A DNA stretch of 64,000 nt, from assembly GCA_034440635.1 (NCBI GenBank), contig JAOTON010002228.1, positions 658,001 to 722,000 of the forward strand, in the 5' to 3' direction. Of this stretch, positions 32,576-44,869 are shown in pieces. A program made the position numbers and the translations under genes. This DNA is from Lepas anatifera. Lineage: Eukaryota; Arthropoda; Thecostraca; Lepadidae. The notes under the pieces are model-generated. The model made no database searches, was not told the DNA's origin, and was given only the letters and a program-made list of their open reading frames with translations. Numbering within the stretch: the first letter of the stretch is position 1; each line of letters begins with the position of its first letter.

Positions 32576-35515
32576 GTGGTGAGACTGGCCGCCGCAGAAC
32601 GAGGAGGGTCAGACGGTCACGGGCGCGAGGCAGCAGAGGCGGCATCAGATGGGCCGGACCGGGGGGGATTTCGTCCTGGTCATCTGATGAGTGGCCACCT
32701 TAACATCCAGTCTATACGATCCAAACTGCCCGATCTCCGCCACAATTTATCGGATGTTCATGCGTACCATGTACTTGCCCTCGCCGAGACATGGCTAACG
32801 CCTACTATACCTTCGCGCCTCCTGAACGTTGATGGCTACACGATCTTCCGGTGCAATCGTCCCAAAACAAGTAAACTACCTAAGGGCCACGGAGGAGTCG
32901 CACTACTAGTACGGAATAACTTTGACGTTGAAATATTGCCCAACCCAGTGACGACAACTGCTCAAGTCTCCAATCTCGAGATCATATGGGCACTTGTGCG
33001 ACCTGGAAAATTCAAGCGATTAATTGTAGCATCTGCATATCGCCACCCAACAAATACGGTCAACCAACTAGTCGCTGATTTTGATGATCTGGAACACCAG
33101 ATCCAATACATGATTGCAACGCATCCCGGCACGACGCTGATCATCTGTGGAGACCTGAACGCATGCCTTCTTAAAGGTGGGGTTAGCACCAGCAACGCCA
33201 CCTCAAAACTACGTCAGATGATACTAACTTATGGACTACACGTGTGCAACCGAACCGTTCCGACCTACAGACCGGCAAGCTCACTCATTGACGTCATTTT
33301 AATGAACCGACCAGAAACGATACTGAAGAGTGGTGTCATTAGATGCCACTACGGAGGGCCCCATGATTATACCCGAGTCCTGATAGAGTACGGCTCAAAG
33401 ATCAAATCGCAGCAGCCAATAATCGAATCACGACGCCTAAACCGGATCGATAAATCTGCCTTCAATCTAACGTTAGCAGCCACGAACTGGGACTCAGTTT
33501 TCAACGCTGACGGACCAGCCGCCAAGTGGGACAATTTCACTCGAATTTTGTCCCCTCTACTGGACACCGTAGCACCGGTACGCCGGAGACGGCTGGCGCC
33601 GCCCTCAGCACCCCACGTGACCGGCCCGACCCAGCAGCTGCTGGCCCAGCGCCGCGCCGCGCTGAGGAGGGTCGGAGGCGGGCGGGCCGACTACAAAGAT
33701 ATCAACAGGCGGTGCCGCGCCGCCATACGCAGGGACACACGCGACCATCTACAACGTCGGCTCGTCGAAGCTGGCCCGAGCCGGATGTTTCATGTATTAT
33801 GACCAATTATTAGCGGTGGAAAAACGAGTAGCAGTGTACCGAGTGTCACACCTGATGTTATTAACGAGTATTTTGTTAATGTCGGAACAAGAACCGCAGC
33901 CAGTGTGACACCACCAACAACAGAGCCACCCAGCCGGCTGCCACGCGTACCATCGTGCGGCTTTAGAGTAGGTCCAGTGACACGGGATGACTTGTGTATA
34001 GCTGTGGGATCCATGAAACCGTCTTCATCTGTTGACAGCACAGGTTTTAGCGTTTCACTGTTTCAAATGTTCTTCTATGGTATTCATCACGTTTTAATCG
34101 ACATCAGCAATTCTAGTCTAGTCACCGGAGCTGTACCACAACAGTGGAAGCATGGTATCGTGGTCCCCCTCCCGAAGGGTGGTTCATTAGCTGAGCCATC
34201 GAACTGGCGCCCTGTGACAACATTGCCTGCGATCATGAAAGTCACGGAAAGACTTGTACACACCCAACTTAATTCTTACTTGAATGAGAGCAGCCTATAC
34301 TCGAATGCCCAACATGGATATAGACGAAACCATTCGACCGAAACAGCCATCACTGTGATAACAGATAGGATCTACCAGGCCATGGATCAAGGACAAATTT
34401 CGCTTCTCCTCCTACTGGATCTTTCTAAATGCTTTGACGTAATCGACCATACCAAGTTACTTGAAAAATTTTACCTTTATGGCGTGGAAAATCATTGGTT
34501 TACCGACTACTTGAGAAATCACCGACAACAAGTCAAAATTACAACCAAGGAGGGTGCAACAATCTGGTCAAAATCTCTTCCAAACACAACGGGAGTCTAT
34601 CAAGGTGGATCGCTCTCTTGTTTGTTGTTTTCGGTCTTCACAAACGAGCTGAGTCTATACACCAAAAAGTCCAAAATTATCCAGTTTGCTGATGACACCC
34701 AGATCCTCATCTCAGGGAAGAAACATGACGTTTTCCAAATGATTGCAGATCTTGAGAACGAAGTTTCACTATTACTCGACTGGTTTGCCCACAGCTCTCT
34801 GAAATTAAATGCCTCCAAAAGTCAACTCATTGTCTTTGGTACACAAGCCATGCTGAAAGGTCTTCCAAACGTTAGCATTCGAGTAGGCAATATTGTCGTG
34901 ACCGAGAGTAGGGAAGTAAAAAACCTTGGACTTTACATGGACAGATCTTTGAAATATCGACCACACATCGACTACTTAGTTGCTAAATGCACAGGCATGT
35001 TGATTGGATTGAAAAATTCCAGCCATGTTCTGCCTCGATCCATTTTGAAACCTGTCATCAACGCGTTAGTCATATATTCAATCCGATACTGCATTTCCAT
35101 ATATGGCACGTGCTGTACAACACAACTACATCCAGTACAGAAACTCATCAATTTTTGCGCTAGGATAATCACTGGCAAAAGAAAGACAGACCACATATCA
35201 GAAGATGTTCGGCGCCTTGACTTTTTATCTGCATCCAACTTGACTTCATATCATCAACTATGTTTAGCTAAAAACGTGTTTTTTACACATGAACCGTCCG
35301 ACTTGAATGCGATATTCGAACTCGTTCACCATTCTCATGATACCAGGCAAATAGGGCAGCTTCAGATACCCCGCGTAAGAACCAATGCGGGAAAGCGCAG
35401 ATTTGCGAGCGTTGTCTCTGCAAAATATAACGCGTTACCATCCGAAATACGAGATTTAGAGACCAAGAACCTCTTCAAACGAGCATTGCTGCATGTTTTA
35501 CGTGGCGACGGCTGA
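32576..35515 (+). pseudogene. CR1/L2-group LINE polyprotein, intact except for one stop
   Basis: A single frame runs from 32576 to 35515, broken only by TGA at 33800-33802, and the frame continues in phase after it. Endonuclease part: LNIQSIRSK, ALAETWL (catalytic Glu), ASAYRHP, IICGDLNA, SLIDVILMN. The usual terminal SDH motif reads GPHDY. RT part: NWRPVTTLP, HGYRRNHSTETA, LLLLDLSKCFDVIDH (motif A), GVYQGGSLSCLLFSVF (motif B), IQFADDTQIL (motif C, FADD). C-terminal LINE thumb from about 34900. There is no RNase H, as expected for CR1/L2. The stop could be a recent TGG-to-TGA change. The 3' tail ends in (CTGAAA)n at about 35655-35674. Confidence 0.93.
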
Positions 35516-35674
35516 GGAGTTACATGTGTGTATGCTGTGTATGAGTGTTCTAGCTAAACGCGTTTTTGACGTTTTGCTTCTTTTCAACTATTATCCACAA
35601 TGATTTGACGTGGGAGCATGAAAAAACCTCGTTTATTTGAGGATGTACCCGAATAAACTGAAACTGAAACTGAA
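35516..35674 (+). other. LINE 3' untranslated region with CTGAAA-repeat tail
   Basis: Short 3' region ending AATAAACTGAAACTGAAACT, a microsatellite-type tail typical of CR1/L2-group elements. The next base begins the right arm of the inverted repeat. Confidence 0.8.
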
Positions 35675-36310
35675 CACTACTCCCTCGAGAAGTCCAGCGT
35701 CAAAGAGCTCAACTCCAAGACCGAACTGGCCGACCTGTGCGATCCTAAATCCTTTATGCTTTTCGCCATCCTTGGGAGTCGACCACAAGTAACTGGCGAG
35801 GGATTCTAAGCTGTGGGGCGTGGGGCGAGGACCACCAGTACAAGGATACTGAGGAGTTTGTGCAGAATGCCAAAGTGACCAACGACCTGACTAAAAGGTG
35901 TTGCTGCACCATCACAGAGTACAGCAAAATTCTTACCTGGAAAGACAGGCTCAGAAGAATAAAACTGCTGCAAGGTATGGAGATGTTCCGGAAGGTATAT
36001 GCCAACTTCACCAAGAAGACATTGACAAACAAAAAATACTGGTAGTTGAAGCTTAAAGGTTTGCACCGTATTAAAAACTTGAGGTCTAAACTGAGAATCT
36101 AGACCGGCGGTGCCGGTGGCGCCGGCGGCTGGGAGGTATTGTGAAGGGAGAATCACCAATGTTTCTTGTGAATGACTGTGACTTGGTACTGTGTTACACG
36201 TAAATCTTCTTGTCGCATTCGTTCTCAATGAAGCACAATAAATGAGGTGTGTGAATATAACCAGTAGTCTTTTTGCTAGACATTTTTGATAAGTTATGTT
36301 TCATGGTATA
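35675..36310 (+). repeat. Right arm of the long inverted repeat
   Basis: Reverse complement of 31390-31993. It begins CACTACTCCCTCGAGAAG directly after the LINE tail and includes the CCGGCGGTGCCGG block and GTGTTACACG. Confidence 0.8.
35806..36045 (+). pseudogene. Unrecognised coding remnant, right copy
   Basis: The plus-strand frame gives EEFVQNAKVTNDLTKRCCC, then YSKILTWKDRLRRIKLLQGM and a stop after NKKYW. It is the same protein end as the left copy but with a cleaner C-terminus. The upstream frame is broken near 35790. Confidence 0.5.
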
Positions 36311-36328
36311 TATTGGGATATTAGTGCA

Positions 36329-36471
36329 ATATAGGGGATATTTTCAGCCTCGCTGCGCATGGTCAGTTTTTGGAGTCTTGAATCTGGTGGACTATTTTGG
36401 AAACCTACGGGTGCAAGTAAAATGGGCAGCCCTACCGTTACTCCGCTACTTTTAAGCCTTAGAAACCGCTT
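36329..36471. repeat. Outer right segment of the long inverted repeat
   Basis: Reverse complement of 29478-29672, contiguous with the right arm. Confidence 0.75.
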
Positions 36472-36758
36472 CCACTATTCTGGTACAATTGAAAGGGTTC
36501 GCAATTAGCGGAGTAGCAGACTAAAACAGCAACCATTGACTCCGGTTCCTTACTCTTCCAGAGCGTCCAGCGCGGGCGGGTCGTAGGTGTATGCGGTGCG
36601 GTACTGCGCCAGTGGGTGCTGAACCGGTGCCGCGCGAACCCGCGCTGTGGCCAGCTGCTCCAGAGCCACCTCCCGATCTGGCAGGAAACTCCAGCACATC
36701 TTCCGCCGAGAGAATCTCCTGCGGGCAGGGGCACACAGGCACTCAGCATCTGTTCTAC

Positions 36759-37330
36759 CGGTCAGGGTTACGCACAAAGCTCGGCTTCTCATCTACTGGA
36801 CAGGGTTACGCAGGATACTAGCTTCTCATCAATTGGACAGGGTTACGCAGGGAGCTCGGCTTCTCATCTAGTGGACAGGGTTACGCAGGAAGCTAGCTTC
36901 TCATCAACTTGACAGGGTCACGCAGGGAGCTAGCTTCTCATCTACTGGACAGGGTTAGGCAGGAAGCTAGCTTCTCATCTACTGGACAGGGTTACGCAGG
37001 GAGCTCGGTTTCTAATCTACTGGACAGGGTTACGCAGAAAGCTAGCTTCTCATCTACTTGACAGGGTCACGCAGGAAGCTAGCTTCTCATCTACTTGACA
37101 GGGTCACGCAGGAAGCTAGCTTCTCATCTACTGGACAGGGTTACGCAGGGAGCTCGGTTTCTAATCTACTGGACAGGGTTACGCAGAAAGCTAGCTTCTC
37201 ATCTACTTGACAGGGTAACGCAGGAAGCTAGCTTCTCATCTACTGGACAGGGTTACGCAGGAAGCTAGCTTCTCATCTACTGGACAGGGTTACGCAGGGA
37301 GCTCGGCTTCTCATCTACCGGACAGGATAT
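36759..37330 (+). repeat. 37-bp tandem array, about 15 copies
   Basis: Unit phrase GGACAGGGTTACGCAGG plus AAGCTAGCTTCTCATCTA, including the palindrome GAAGCTAGCTTC. The period is 37 bp wherever measured. Variants alternate between GCTAGC and GCTCGG centres, suggesting higher-order duplication. Confidence 0.95.
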
Positions 37331-37845
37331 TGATAGATACAAGAATAAGTGTTTTAAAAGCCGACTATATATGAGGCAAGTCTATCAAACGGTTGATAAC
37401 CTGGCCATTCGAAAGCATTGCAATTCAACAGCTATCCCCGTTGTTTGCTACCTTCGGGTAATCAGATCCTATAGATCTAAGTGGCAACAAAAACAGTTAT
37501 TTCAACCAAAGCCACGGGAAATATTAGGCAATAAAGCTGTAAAATTCAAATTTCAACCATAGTTGTGAGCAGTTCTGTGAGAATCACTGCGGGCACCAGC
37601 GAAAGCCTTTGGTTAAGCAGAAACTTTGCACGCCGCACTGATAAGCCATCGCAGAAAAATACCAATCTCGTGCTTGTGCGGAGACACTAACAAGTCCTCA
37701 GGCTTCACCACCAAGCCCAAACACAAATTTCGATATTGTTGTTTCTGGGAGATGTATTCATTTGACAAAAATAATGTAAACGTTAAGCAAGTAGCCATAT
37801 AAAAAGCTGGGCACGTGACATAGTCTCCATGAATACTCGCACACC
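37331..37845. other. No gene seen; between two arrays
   Basis: AT-rich spacer with short frames only. Confidence 0.4.
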
Positions 37846-38130
37846 AGCCATTCACACGGTAACACCCCGGAACTGGCACGCCAGCCATTCAAACGGTAAC
37901 ACCCTGGAACTGGTACGCCAGCCATTCACACGGTAACACCCTGGAACTGGTACGCCAGCCATTCACACGGTAACACCCTGGAACTGGTACGGCAGCCATT
38001 CACACGGTAACACCCTGGAACTCGTACGCCAGCCATTCACACGGTAACACCCTAGAACTGGTACGCCAGCCATTCACACGGTAACACCCCGGAACTGGTA
38101 TGCCAGCCATTCACACGGTAACATCCCGGA
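37846..38130 (+). repeat. 37-bp tandem array, about 7.5 copies
   Basis: Unit phrase CACGGTAACACCCTGGAACT plus GGTACGCCAGCCATTCA. The period is 37 bp. The sequence is not obviously related to the array at 36759-37330 despite the identical period. Confidence 0.95.
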
Positions 38131-39104
38131 GAGATGCCGTGTCACAGACACGGGTCTGCAGGGCACGTTTATCGCTGCTTGTGTGGCTGCTGCCGGCCTG
38201 CACATTGCTGTTCTCACAGGTAGCTGGACATCTTCCTTTTCTTGAACTCAATTTGTAACGATTATTCATTTAACTCTTCTGTAAATCTATTGGTTTTGAA
38301 TGGCCCCAAAAGAAAGAAAAATAAGGTGGGTGGCATGGATTGATTTACATTATTTCTGGATTTATTAACTTACATATGTTTATAAGCAGGAGCCTCGCCA
38401 CCTATTTTTTCTCGGGGGGGGCGGGGAGGGGAGATGACTCTCACTTAACGACGACCGAGGGGGGATGGGGCGAAGCCAAAACTTAAGTCCGGGCTCGCGA
38501 GGACTTACGACGCTCATCGAGGCAGTTCAGCAAAAACTAATTCGTAATTATCTCAGCACTAATTGAATGTGAGGCATTATCATAAGAAATATCAAGTTTT
38601 TTGCCTCCTCACAATACTACAAAAAAACCAAAGCAGATGCTTATAGTATGAAAATTCGACAATATTTCGTTCTCGGAACTTCTTCAGATCGAGAAACTGA
38701 AAACATTTCGAAAACAAAATATCATCGAATGTTAATATTAGAAGCGTTTGTTTTAGTGTTTTTTTTTAAGTATTGTGAAGAGGCCAAACAAAAGGTGCTA
38801 TTGATTTAAAAAATAATTCGGGAATATTTGTCGAAGTTTGTTTTGATAAGCGTAAAATTGACAAAATCATCGATCACGTGCCGAACTTTTTGGGGGCGTC
38901 TCCCCATTTGGCCAATTGGGGAAGGGGAAACACGTCCCTCAGCCACTGGGTTTTGACGCCAATGTATGAAGCCTCTGACATTTTCCCTCACCCAGGGTAG
39001 GTCTAGGCCTAGCTTGAACCAGGGCATTATGTGCCAAGCTGTGGTAAGTCTATTCGATCCCTTGCTCTAAAGGGGGTGGAAATCGGCCTTCACTGGGTTT
39101 TTAG
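38131..39104. other. No gene seen
   Basis: Contains an AT-rich block and, at 38880-38960, a small-repeat fragment (GGGGCGTCTCCCC, TTTTGACGCC). Confidence 0.4.
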
Positions 39105-39345
39105 AGCAGCGAACACCGACTGGGTGTGGGACAAAGCCGCCCGGCTCGACCACACCAAATCTGGAGCAGTCGACAGCGGCTGGGTGTGGGACAAAGCCGC
39201 CCGGCTCGACCACACCAAATCTGAGCAGCCGACAGCGGCTGGGTGTGAGACAAAGCCGCCCGGCTCGACCACACCAAATCTGAGCAGTCGACAGCAGCTG
39301 GGTGTGAGACAAAGCCGCCCGGCTCATCAACACCAAATCTGAATT
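39105..39345 (+). repeat. 59-60-bp tandem array, four copies
   Basis: Unit includes GGGTGTGGGACAAAGCCGCC and CGGCTCGACCACACCAAATC. Spacing 60, 59, 59. Apparent frames on both strands are a by-product of the repeat. Confidence 0.93.
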
Positions 39346-40689
39346 TGGTGCACATATTCCTTAGCGCACACAGAGACAGGGGTATAACTTTGTGAAAAAG
39401 TGTAAGGACATTTTTTCCTAACCGACCCATCAAATGTCATTAATGGGTCAAGGGGATGAAAAACTGCCATGCTGTCTTTATGTATCTTGCGACTTTTTTG
39501 TATTCTCGATGGCCTTGAAATCTGAGTGTTTGTACAGCAGAGTGGGCCAATGTCGTACCTGTTCGGGTTATATATCCGTGCTGCTCTCCACATTAGTGGG
39601 GTGGCGTTATATGCATATCGAGATGTTCTCAGTCGATGATAGTCCTTATTGGAAGAAATAATTTTCGATTGCGTTTTAGGTGAAACATCTTCTAAATGGG
39701 GGTCACCCCAGGATTGTTTTCTGTGAAATTTCCCTGTACTTCCTTGACTAAATTACGGGTCATGTGGCTTGTTTTGAAATCGTTCACACTATAGGGATAC
39801 AGGGGTAATTATTTGGGCTGATTTATACGTTATTCACGTCAACATCATTTCGCTCACGGGCTTGACGCATTATTTAATAACTTATCATTCAATTGTCAAG
39901 CGTTTCGAATTTAGTATTTACGTACCCACTGTATACAAAACTAAGTAGCTTTTCAGCGAGTTTCGAAACCAGCTAGTTTCGAGTTTCGAGACACGTTTAC
40001 ACGTAGTGATCAAAATACAGCCTAAATAGGTAAAAAATGTCCCAGGATTATATGAAATCCTCGGGCTCGTAAAAAGTACTTTTTTTCGCGAAACATCTGT
40101 ATTATCAACTACATACAGCATTTAAGTGGGACATTATTACTAGCGAACAACTTCGAACAAGAACATCATTCTGACACAGCAACAGAAAGTTCGGAAACAT
40201 GAATGAACTGTCAGTGCCAACACATTGGGATGGTACTACAAGAAAGAACAAAACTGCCTTGATGAAAACAGCGCTTACGGCAAAAAATATGCAAAAGGAT
40301 ATGCAACACGTGGACTAGCACTTTCAAGCATTTCAAATTAACAGACTAACCCGTACGATCCTCCATTGCTCGCAAAAGAGACATATACATTCCAGCTGAG
40401 GGAAAATAACTATAGTGATCAGTCCGGCTATTCTTGCCATGATCACAAGGTAGTACATTTATCGTCATCATCGCAGTTGACTGTCACACTCCATTTAAAC
40501 GTAGCACGACGAAAAGGCGATCTGGTTGTTTACATATTAAGTTGGAAGCTTTGGCTAAGAAATGGGCTCCATCTTTCCTCAAACTGCGTTATTTTCCTTA
40601 AGTTCTTTGCCTGCAACAACTCAATATTAAATTGTTTCGTTATAAATGGGATAAATTGGTCAGCATTGATTGGTTTGCCCCTGAATCAC
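39346..40689. other. No gene seen; possible LINE 3' untranslated region at right
   Basis: AT-rich. The part next to 40690 is presumably the 3' untranslated region of the Tx1/L1-type LINE on the minus strand. Confidence 0.4.
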
Positions 40690-42265
40690 TTATTCGTGAT
40701 AAATTGTTTTCCATTTAACGTCATGAAGTTTACAGCAGCCGATGCTGATAATGAGCCAAATAAGATGTTTTTTGTTATCAGGATGAAACTGCTGCTGTGA
40801 ACTTAGCTTGCTATTGAATCTTGCTGCTAATTCAGCCCAAAACCTCCTTACCTCCTCGCATTGAACAAAAAAATGTTGAAGCGTATCGATTTCTCCGCAC
40901 TGCGGGCAAAATGGGTCGTCTGTGACCTTTCTTACACACAGGTACCGTTGCGTGGGGAAGAACCAGTGCAGTATTCTATATTGAAGGCTTTGCAGTCTGG
41001 TTGATGTTGTGATTGTAAAGGGAAGTCCATGAATTTTTGGCCAATGTACTGCAAAATTAATTCCTTCACTAATCCACTTGGTTTGTGCCTTTGGTGTGAT
41101 TTGTTTTAGCCATTTTACTTGAAAATATTTAGATTTTACAAATTGGATTGGGATTATCTTATTCTTTATTTCAATCCTTGGTAACATAGATATATCCTCA
41201 ATAGTTAACACGCGCATTGACGGGGGCGGGTACCCGCCCACCCTCGGGTTTTTCGGATATAGTAGAAAAACGGCGGCGCGTAGCGCCGCCGTACTTGGTA
41301 TACCTTTTCCCTCATAATTTTTACAACTTCTGTGTAAATTTTAAGGATAGGTCATCTCAGGTCAGGTCACCAGTACAGGTCAAGTGACCCGACCTCAAAA
41401 AAAGTTTAAGATAGCATAAGTCGGAGCAGGGTGAACTTATCCGATTGAAACTCATATCACATAATGGCCCCACCGAGTTCCCTAAAATATGTTCCGGTAT
41501 TTTTGATATCGATGACCTAAGGTCAGGTACGACGCATGACCTCTCCATTGGAAATACATGGGAAAATGGTTTTTACGGAATAACTCAGTAACGGATGGTG
41601 ATAGAGCATTTATTTTAGCTGCATTAGACTCGCCTGGGCTTTGCGGTTCTAATGATATGCATTTTATATAATTTGACCCTAACCTGACCAAAGGTCAGGT
41701 CAAATCCTTGATTTGACCTAGCAAGGTCAAATTATATATCATTCGATTTGGCTTGCTAAGAGGATTCATATAGTTTAAGTCGTTTTGCTCTATCTTTACT
41801 TTTTCAGATGTAATGCCCGAAAAACTGAATTTTACATGTTATCCCTATGACGGGCATGTTTTGACCTCTCGTGACCTTAAATGTGACCTGACAAAAAAAT
41901 GGTTCAAATGTTTTCGATGGAGAAGTGGATGGGCAGCCCAACGCCGTTTACCGTTTTTCGCTACCTACCGTGGTTCTCGAGATCTTAGGGGGGCGGGTAC
42001 CCGCCCCCGTCAATGCGAAGGTGGCTCAGACCCCCGTCAATGCGCGTGTTAAAGGCCCGGTACCTGCGACTAGTCGCTTCCAGACTGGAGGTACGGCCCT
42101 GCACCAGCCCATATATTTTAGAGGATTTAAATTTTGTAGCGAGTGTTTTACCCTAAAATCATTAACACATAAGATATAACCCCGACTGTCAAAGAAATCG
42201 ACCAAAAGCTTTATGTCACGCTGGTATAAGATTCGGGAGAAGAGGTGATGACCACCGACTCGCAT
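40690..42265 (-). pseudogene. Tx1/L1-type LINE C-terminus, split by a TTAA MITE
   Basis: Minus strand. 42265-42053 encodes LYQRDIKLLVDFFDSRGYIL and a WKRLVAG segment. After the MITE, 41204-40690 continues with LTIEDISMLPRIEIKNK, KWLKQITPKAQTKW, then RLQSLQYRILHWFFPTQRYL and CPQCGEIDTLQHFFVQC. The last block is the zf-RVT zinc-binding domain of Tx1/L1-group LINEs. The frame joins smoothly across one TTAA when the MITE is removed. RT and endonuclease are missing. Confidence 0.88.
41209..42048 (-). mobile_element. TTAA-flanked element, family 2 (GTCAATGCGCGTG ends)
   Basis: 840 bp between TTAA at 41205-41208 and 42049-42052. Ends CACGCGCATTGACGGGGG and CCCCCGTCAATGCGCGTG, with inner palindrome GGGCGGGTACCCGCCC. 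It has the same end architecture as the elements at 1155 and 25586: palindrome, half-TIR, AAGGTGGC spacer, full TIR. The interior is AGGTCA-rich and also shares the TAGTAGAAAAACG-like block. It sits inside the LINE at 40690-42265. Confidence 0.92.
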
Positions 42266-44220
42266 CTTTGAGAAAGCTGCTCGCTGTCACGCCGTGCATC
42301 TGCGATGAGCATCTGTCCCTAGTGGGTCACTGCCAGTTCCGACGGCACACAGTCGCGTCAACAAGGGTCCCGCATTGCCTGACAGCGGCCAAGTGGGCCT
42401 GACCTACTCAGCGCTGGGTAACAGTCGATACTGGTCCACGCTCTGCCGATCCACGCTCCTGCTCAGGCCCACATGGGCGCGCACCGCCCGCCACCGCCCT
42501 CACCGAGCGCGATCCAACATCACTTGACAGGAATGGTTCCCAGCACAAGTTTGCCTGTATCTTGACACTATGGGATTCCTCTAGTCCCGTAATCACATTC
42601 CGCGGCACGCGGTACCACCTATCGGAAGTGGTGGACATATTTGCACAGGGGTAATCGAAACACATCGCACTGTGTATAGGTCTGTGCGTTACGGCCTATC
42701 ACCCCGGCGATGGCGCTGCCGTGGGTATTTTTGTCCTTGATGTCCTCATTAAATTACATTACCACCTTCCACGAGCCTCTTGTAACTATTCTGCAGAGGA
42801 TATTTGTTTCAAACAGAGCTGCAATGAGGAGAGTGACTCATTCGGACGAAACTGAGATCGATCTACAATTATTTTGTTACGAAAACTGGGCTAGCTGAGT
42901 GGAACTTCGTTGGCCATCCATATATCTAGCTAAATGAAAAATATATGTATATTTCCGTTCTAGAATACTGGTTTAATCTAGCAAATTTAAAGCATTTTTC
43001 GGTCACGAAAAAAACCACTGGCAAAGTGAAACCACCCACTGTTTAACATTCTGGTATATAACTTGCACATGCCACTCTACAGAACGTCTGTAGAAGAACG
43101 TCGAGAACATTGGGCAGGGAGGGGGCAAGTTGCATTTTGAAGTCAGTTCTTTCCAGTCAACGACAAAGTGTCGATGGTTAAGATGTTGAACATTGGAGGG
43201 GGCATGGCCCTCGTCCCCCTATTCCTACATCTATGCATGCCACTGTTTGAAACTAGAAAGCACGGCAGAGCAAGTGCCTCAATAATTACGTAGAACCTCA
43301 GGGGAAGCAAACAGACCTTCCTCCCTACAATTGCTCAAAGCACCTTGCATCTCAAGGCTTCCGGTGTTGTCAAACAATCTGGTGGGGCCTAATCGTAGAT
43401 TAAATACTTCAAGGAGATTGTACAAAATCCTATGATTGAGATACTGACTATTTTCAGGCCGCGAGTGCTGATCCGGCACTCACTGCTATGCGATCAGCGA
43501 AAGGCTTCTGCGCGTTTGTTCTTCTGACAAATTTCCCTGGACAATATTTACTCCTAATTTCCTGAGTTACCTATGAATTTGCGTTGGAATAGGAAAGGAA
43601 CAGGGGCTCCCTTCACGTTCCATCCAACAATTTCCGATATGAGTCAGACTAGGAAGAAATTGGAAAACTTTATAATCAGGCAGTGCGGAAGGCAGCAATA
43701 AACCCAAATCCAATCAGTTTTTGGTTCTAGAGGGTAAACTTATTTGTTAGCAGTAGATTGAAGATTGATTGGCCCCCTGCGCCCTTCGGATTGGCGATTT
43801 CTCGCCACCAAGAACCCGTAACGGAGCAAAGATTCCGCTCAGCATAGGAGTTGAAGCCGGAGCCGCCAGAATGCCAACTACGGGCAGAGGGTGGGCCTAT
43901 TCCAGAAGTTACCAAGGGTGCCCTGCCGAAGCAAATTTTGAGCATTTTAGGGGTATATTTTGGGGTTTCAAATGCCCTAACGGGTAGTAACGAACCAAAC
44001 TTCATTACTAGGATGTTGTTGTCTGGAAATGAACAGCCAGCTAGTCGAACTGGGGCGATTGGCCGAAGCCAGGACACCTCCGCCTGAGCCAACTTGCCAG
44101 AGGTCAGAAAAAAGTCCGAACGTGCCAACATAGTTAGGGAAGATTTTCAGCTGCCGGGAAGTCTAAGCATTTTCTTTCTTCCTCTACTGCTGTATTTCTG
44201 GTCTTCTGACATGTAAATAT
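42266..44220. other. No gene seen
   Basis: 42400-42700 is GC-richer with short frames on both strands. 43110-43240 carries a small-repeat fragment (GGGGGCATGGCCC). A 134-codon minus frame at 43727-44131 has no recognisable feature. Confidence 0.4.
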
Positions 44221-44273
44221 TAGCCGTTTTCACACGAGGAAATAAATGGAACTTAGTTCATACTATTCACCTT

Positions 44274-44301
44274 CCTACTATTTACCCGGGTGAATAGTAG
44301 G
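44274..44301. repeat. Hairpin at left TAGCCG end
   Basis: CCTACTATTTACCC pairs with GGGTGAATAGTAGG (one mismatch, no loop). An alternative partner CTATTCACC lies at 44263-44271. Confidence 0.75.
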
Positions 44302-44869
44302 TTTTAGATACTCACATTTTGGGTCCTAAGAGCTCATTTGGGGCCAAAATACAGTTATAAAATAGATATTGTATGATTTTAAGTGATCTGCAATCATCCT
44401 CATTCAGAATATTCATAGAAATTCCCTTAAATCTAAGCCATAATCCCTACGTGGGAAGAAGTAGTACGCGAGCCCCTCCACCGAATGTTCCGACCCGCCC
44501 GGTCGGAATTTACATCTGGCAAAGTTCCACCTTGGGAAAAGTACAATTCTAGTAGGAGGGTACTTAGCCACTGCCTATGCTGCCGTGAGCATTTTAACCA
44601 ATCAGGAGCACTCACGGTTCACCGAACTTGGGATATGTTCACCCTTCGCAAACTTTTCTCAAGATAACAGAAATTAACCCCATGCTGCCACCCCAAATTT
44701 TCTGGCAAATTGTTGGATGTCCAGGCAGCCATTGTTGATGGGCAAATATCTTAGGAATTCAGATGTGTGATGCGTAGGTTTGTCATTGCAAAGTTGCTGC
44801 CAATCAATTGGTCAAAATAATTGATATGGCAGGTGTTTAAATAGGAAAACTAAGTTAGAGATGCGCTCT

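Noticed and set aside
36759..38130. CRISPR-like regular repeats
   Set aside because: The full 37-bp unit repeats with no unique spacers, and the context is an animal genome. Simple minisatellites.
39067..39433. Repeated-protein frames
   Set aside because: Produced by the 59-60-bp tandem array on both strands.
43727..44131. 134-codon minus frame
   Set aside because: No motif, no context and overlapping equally open frames on the other strand.
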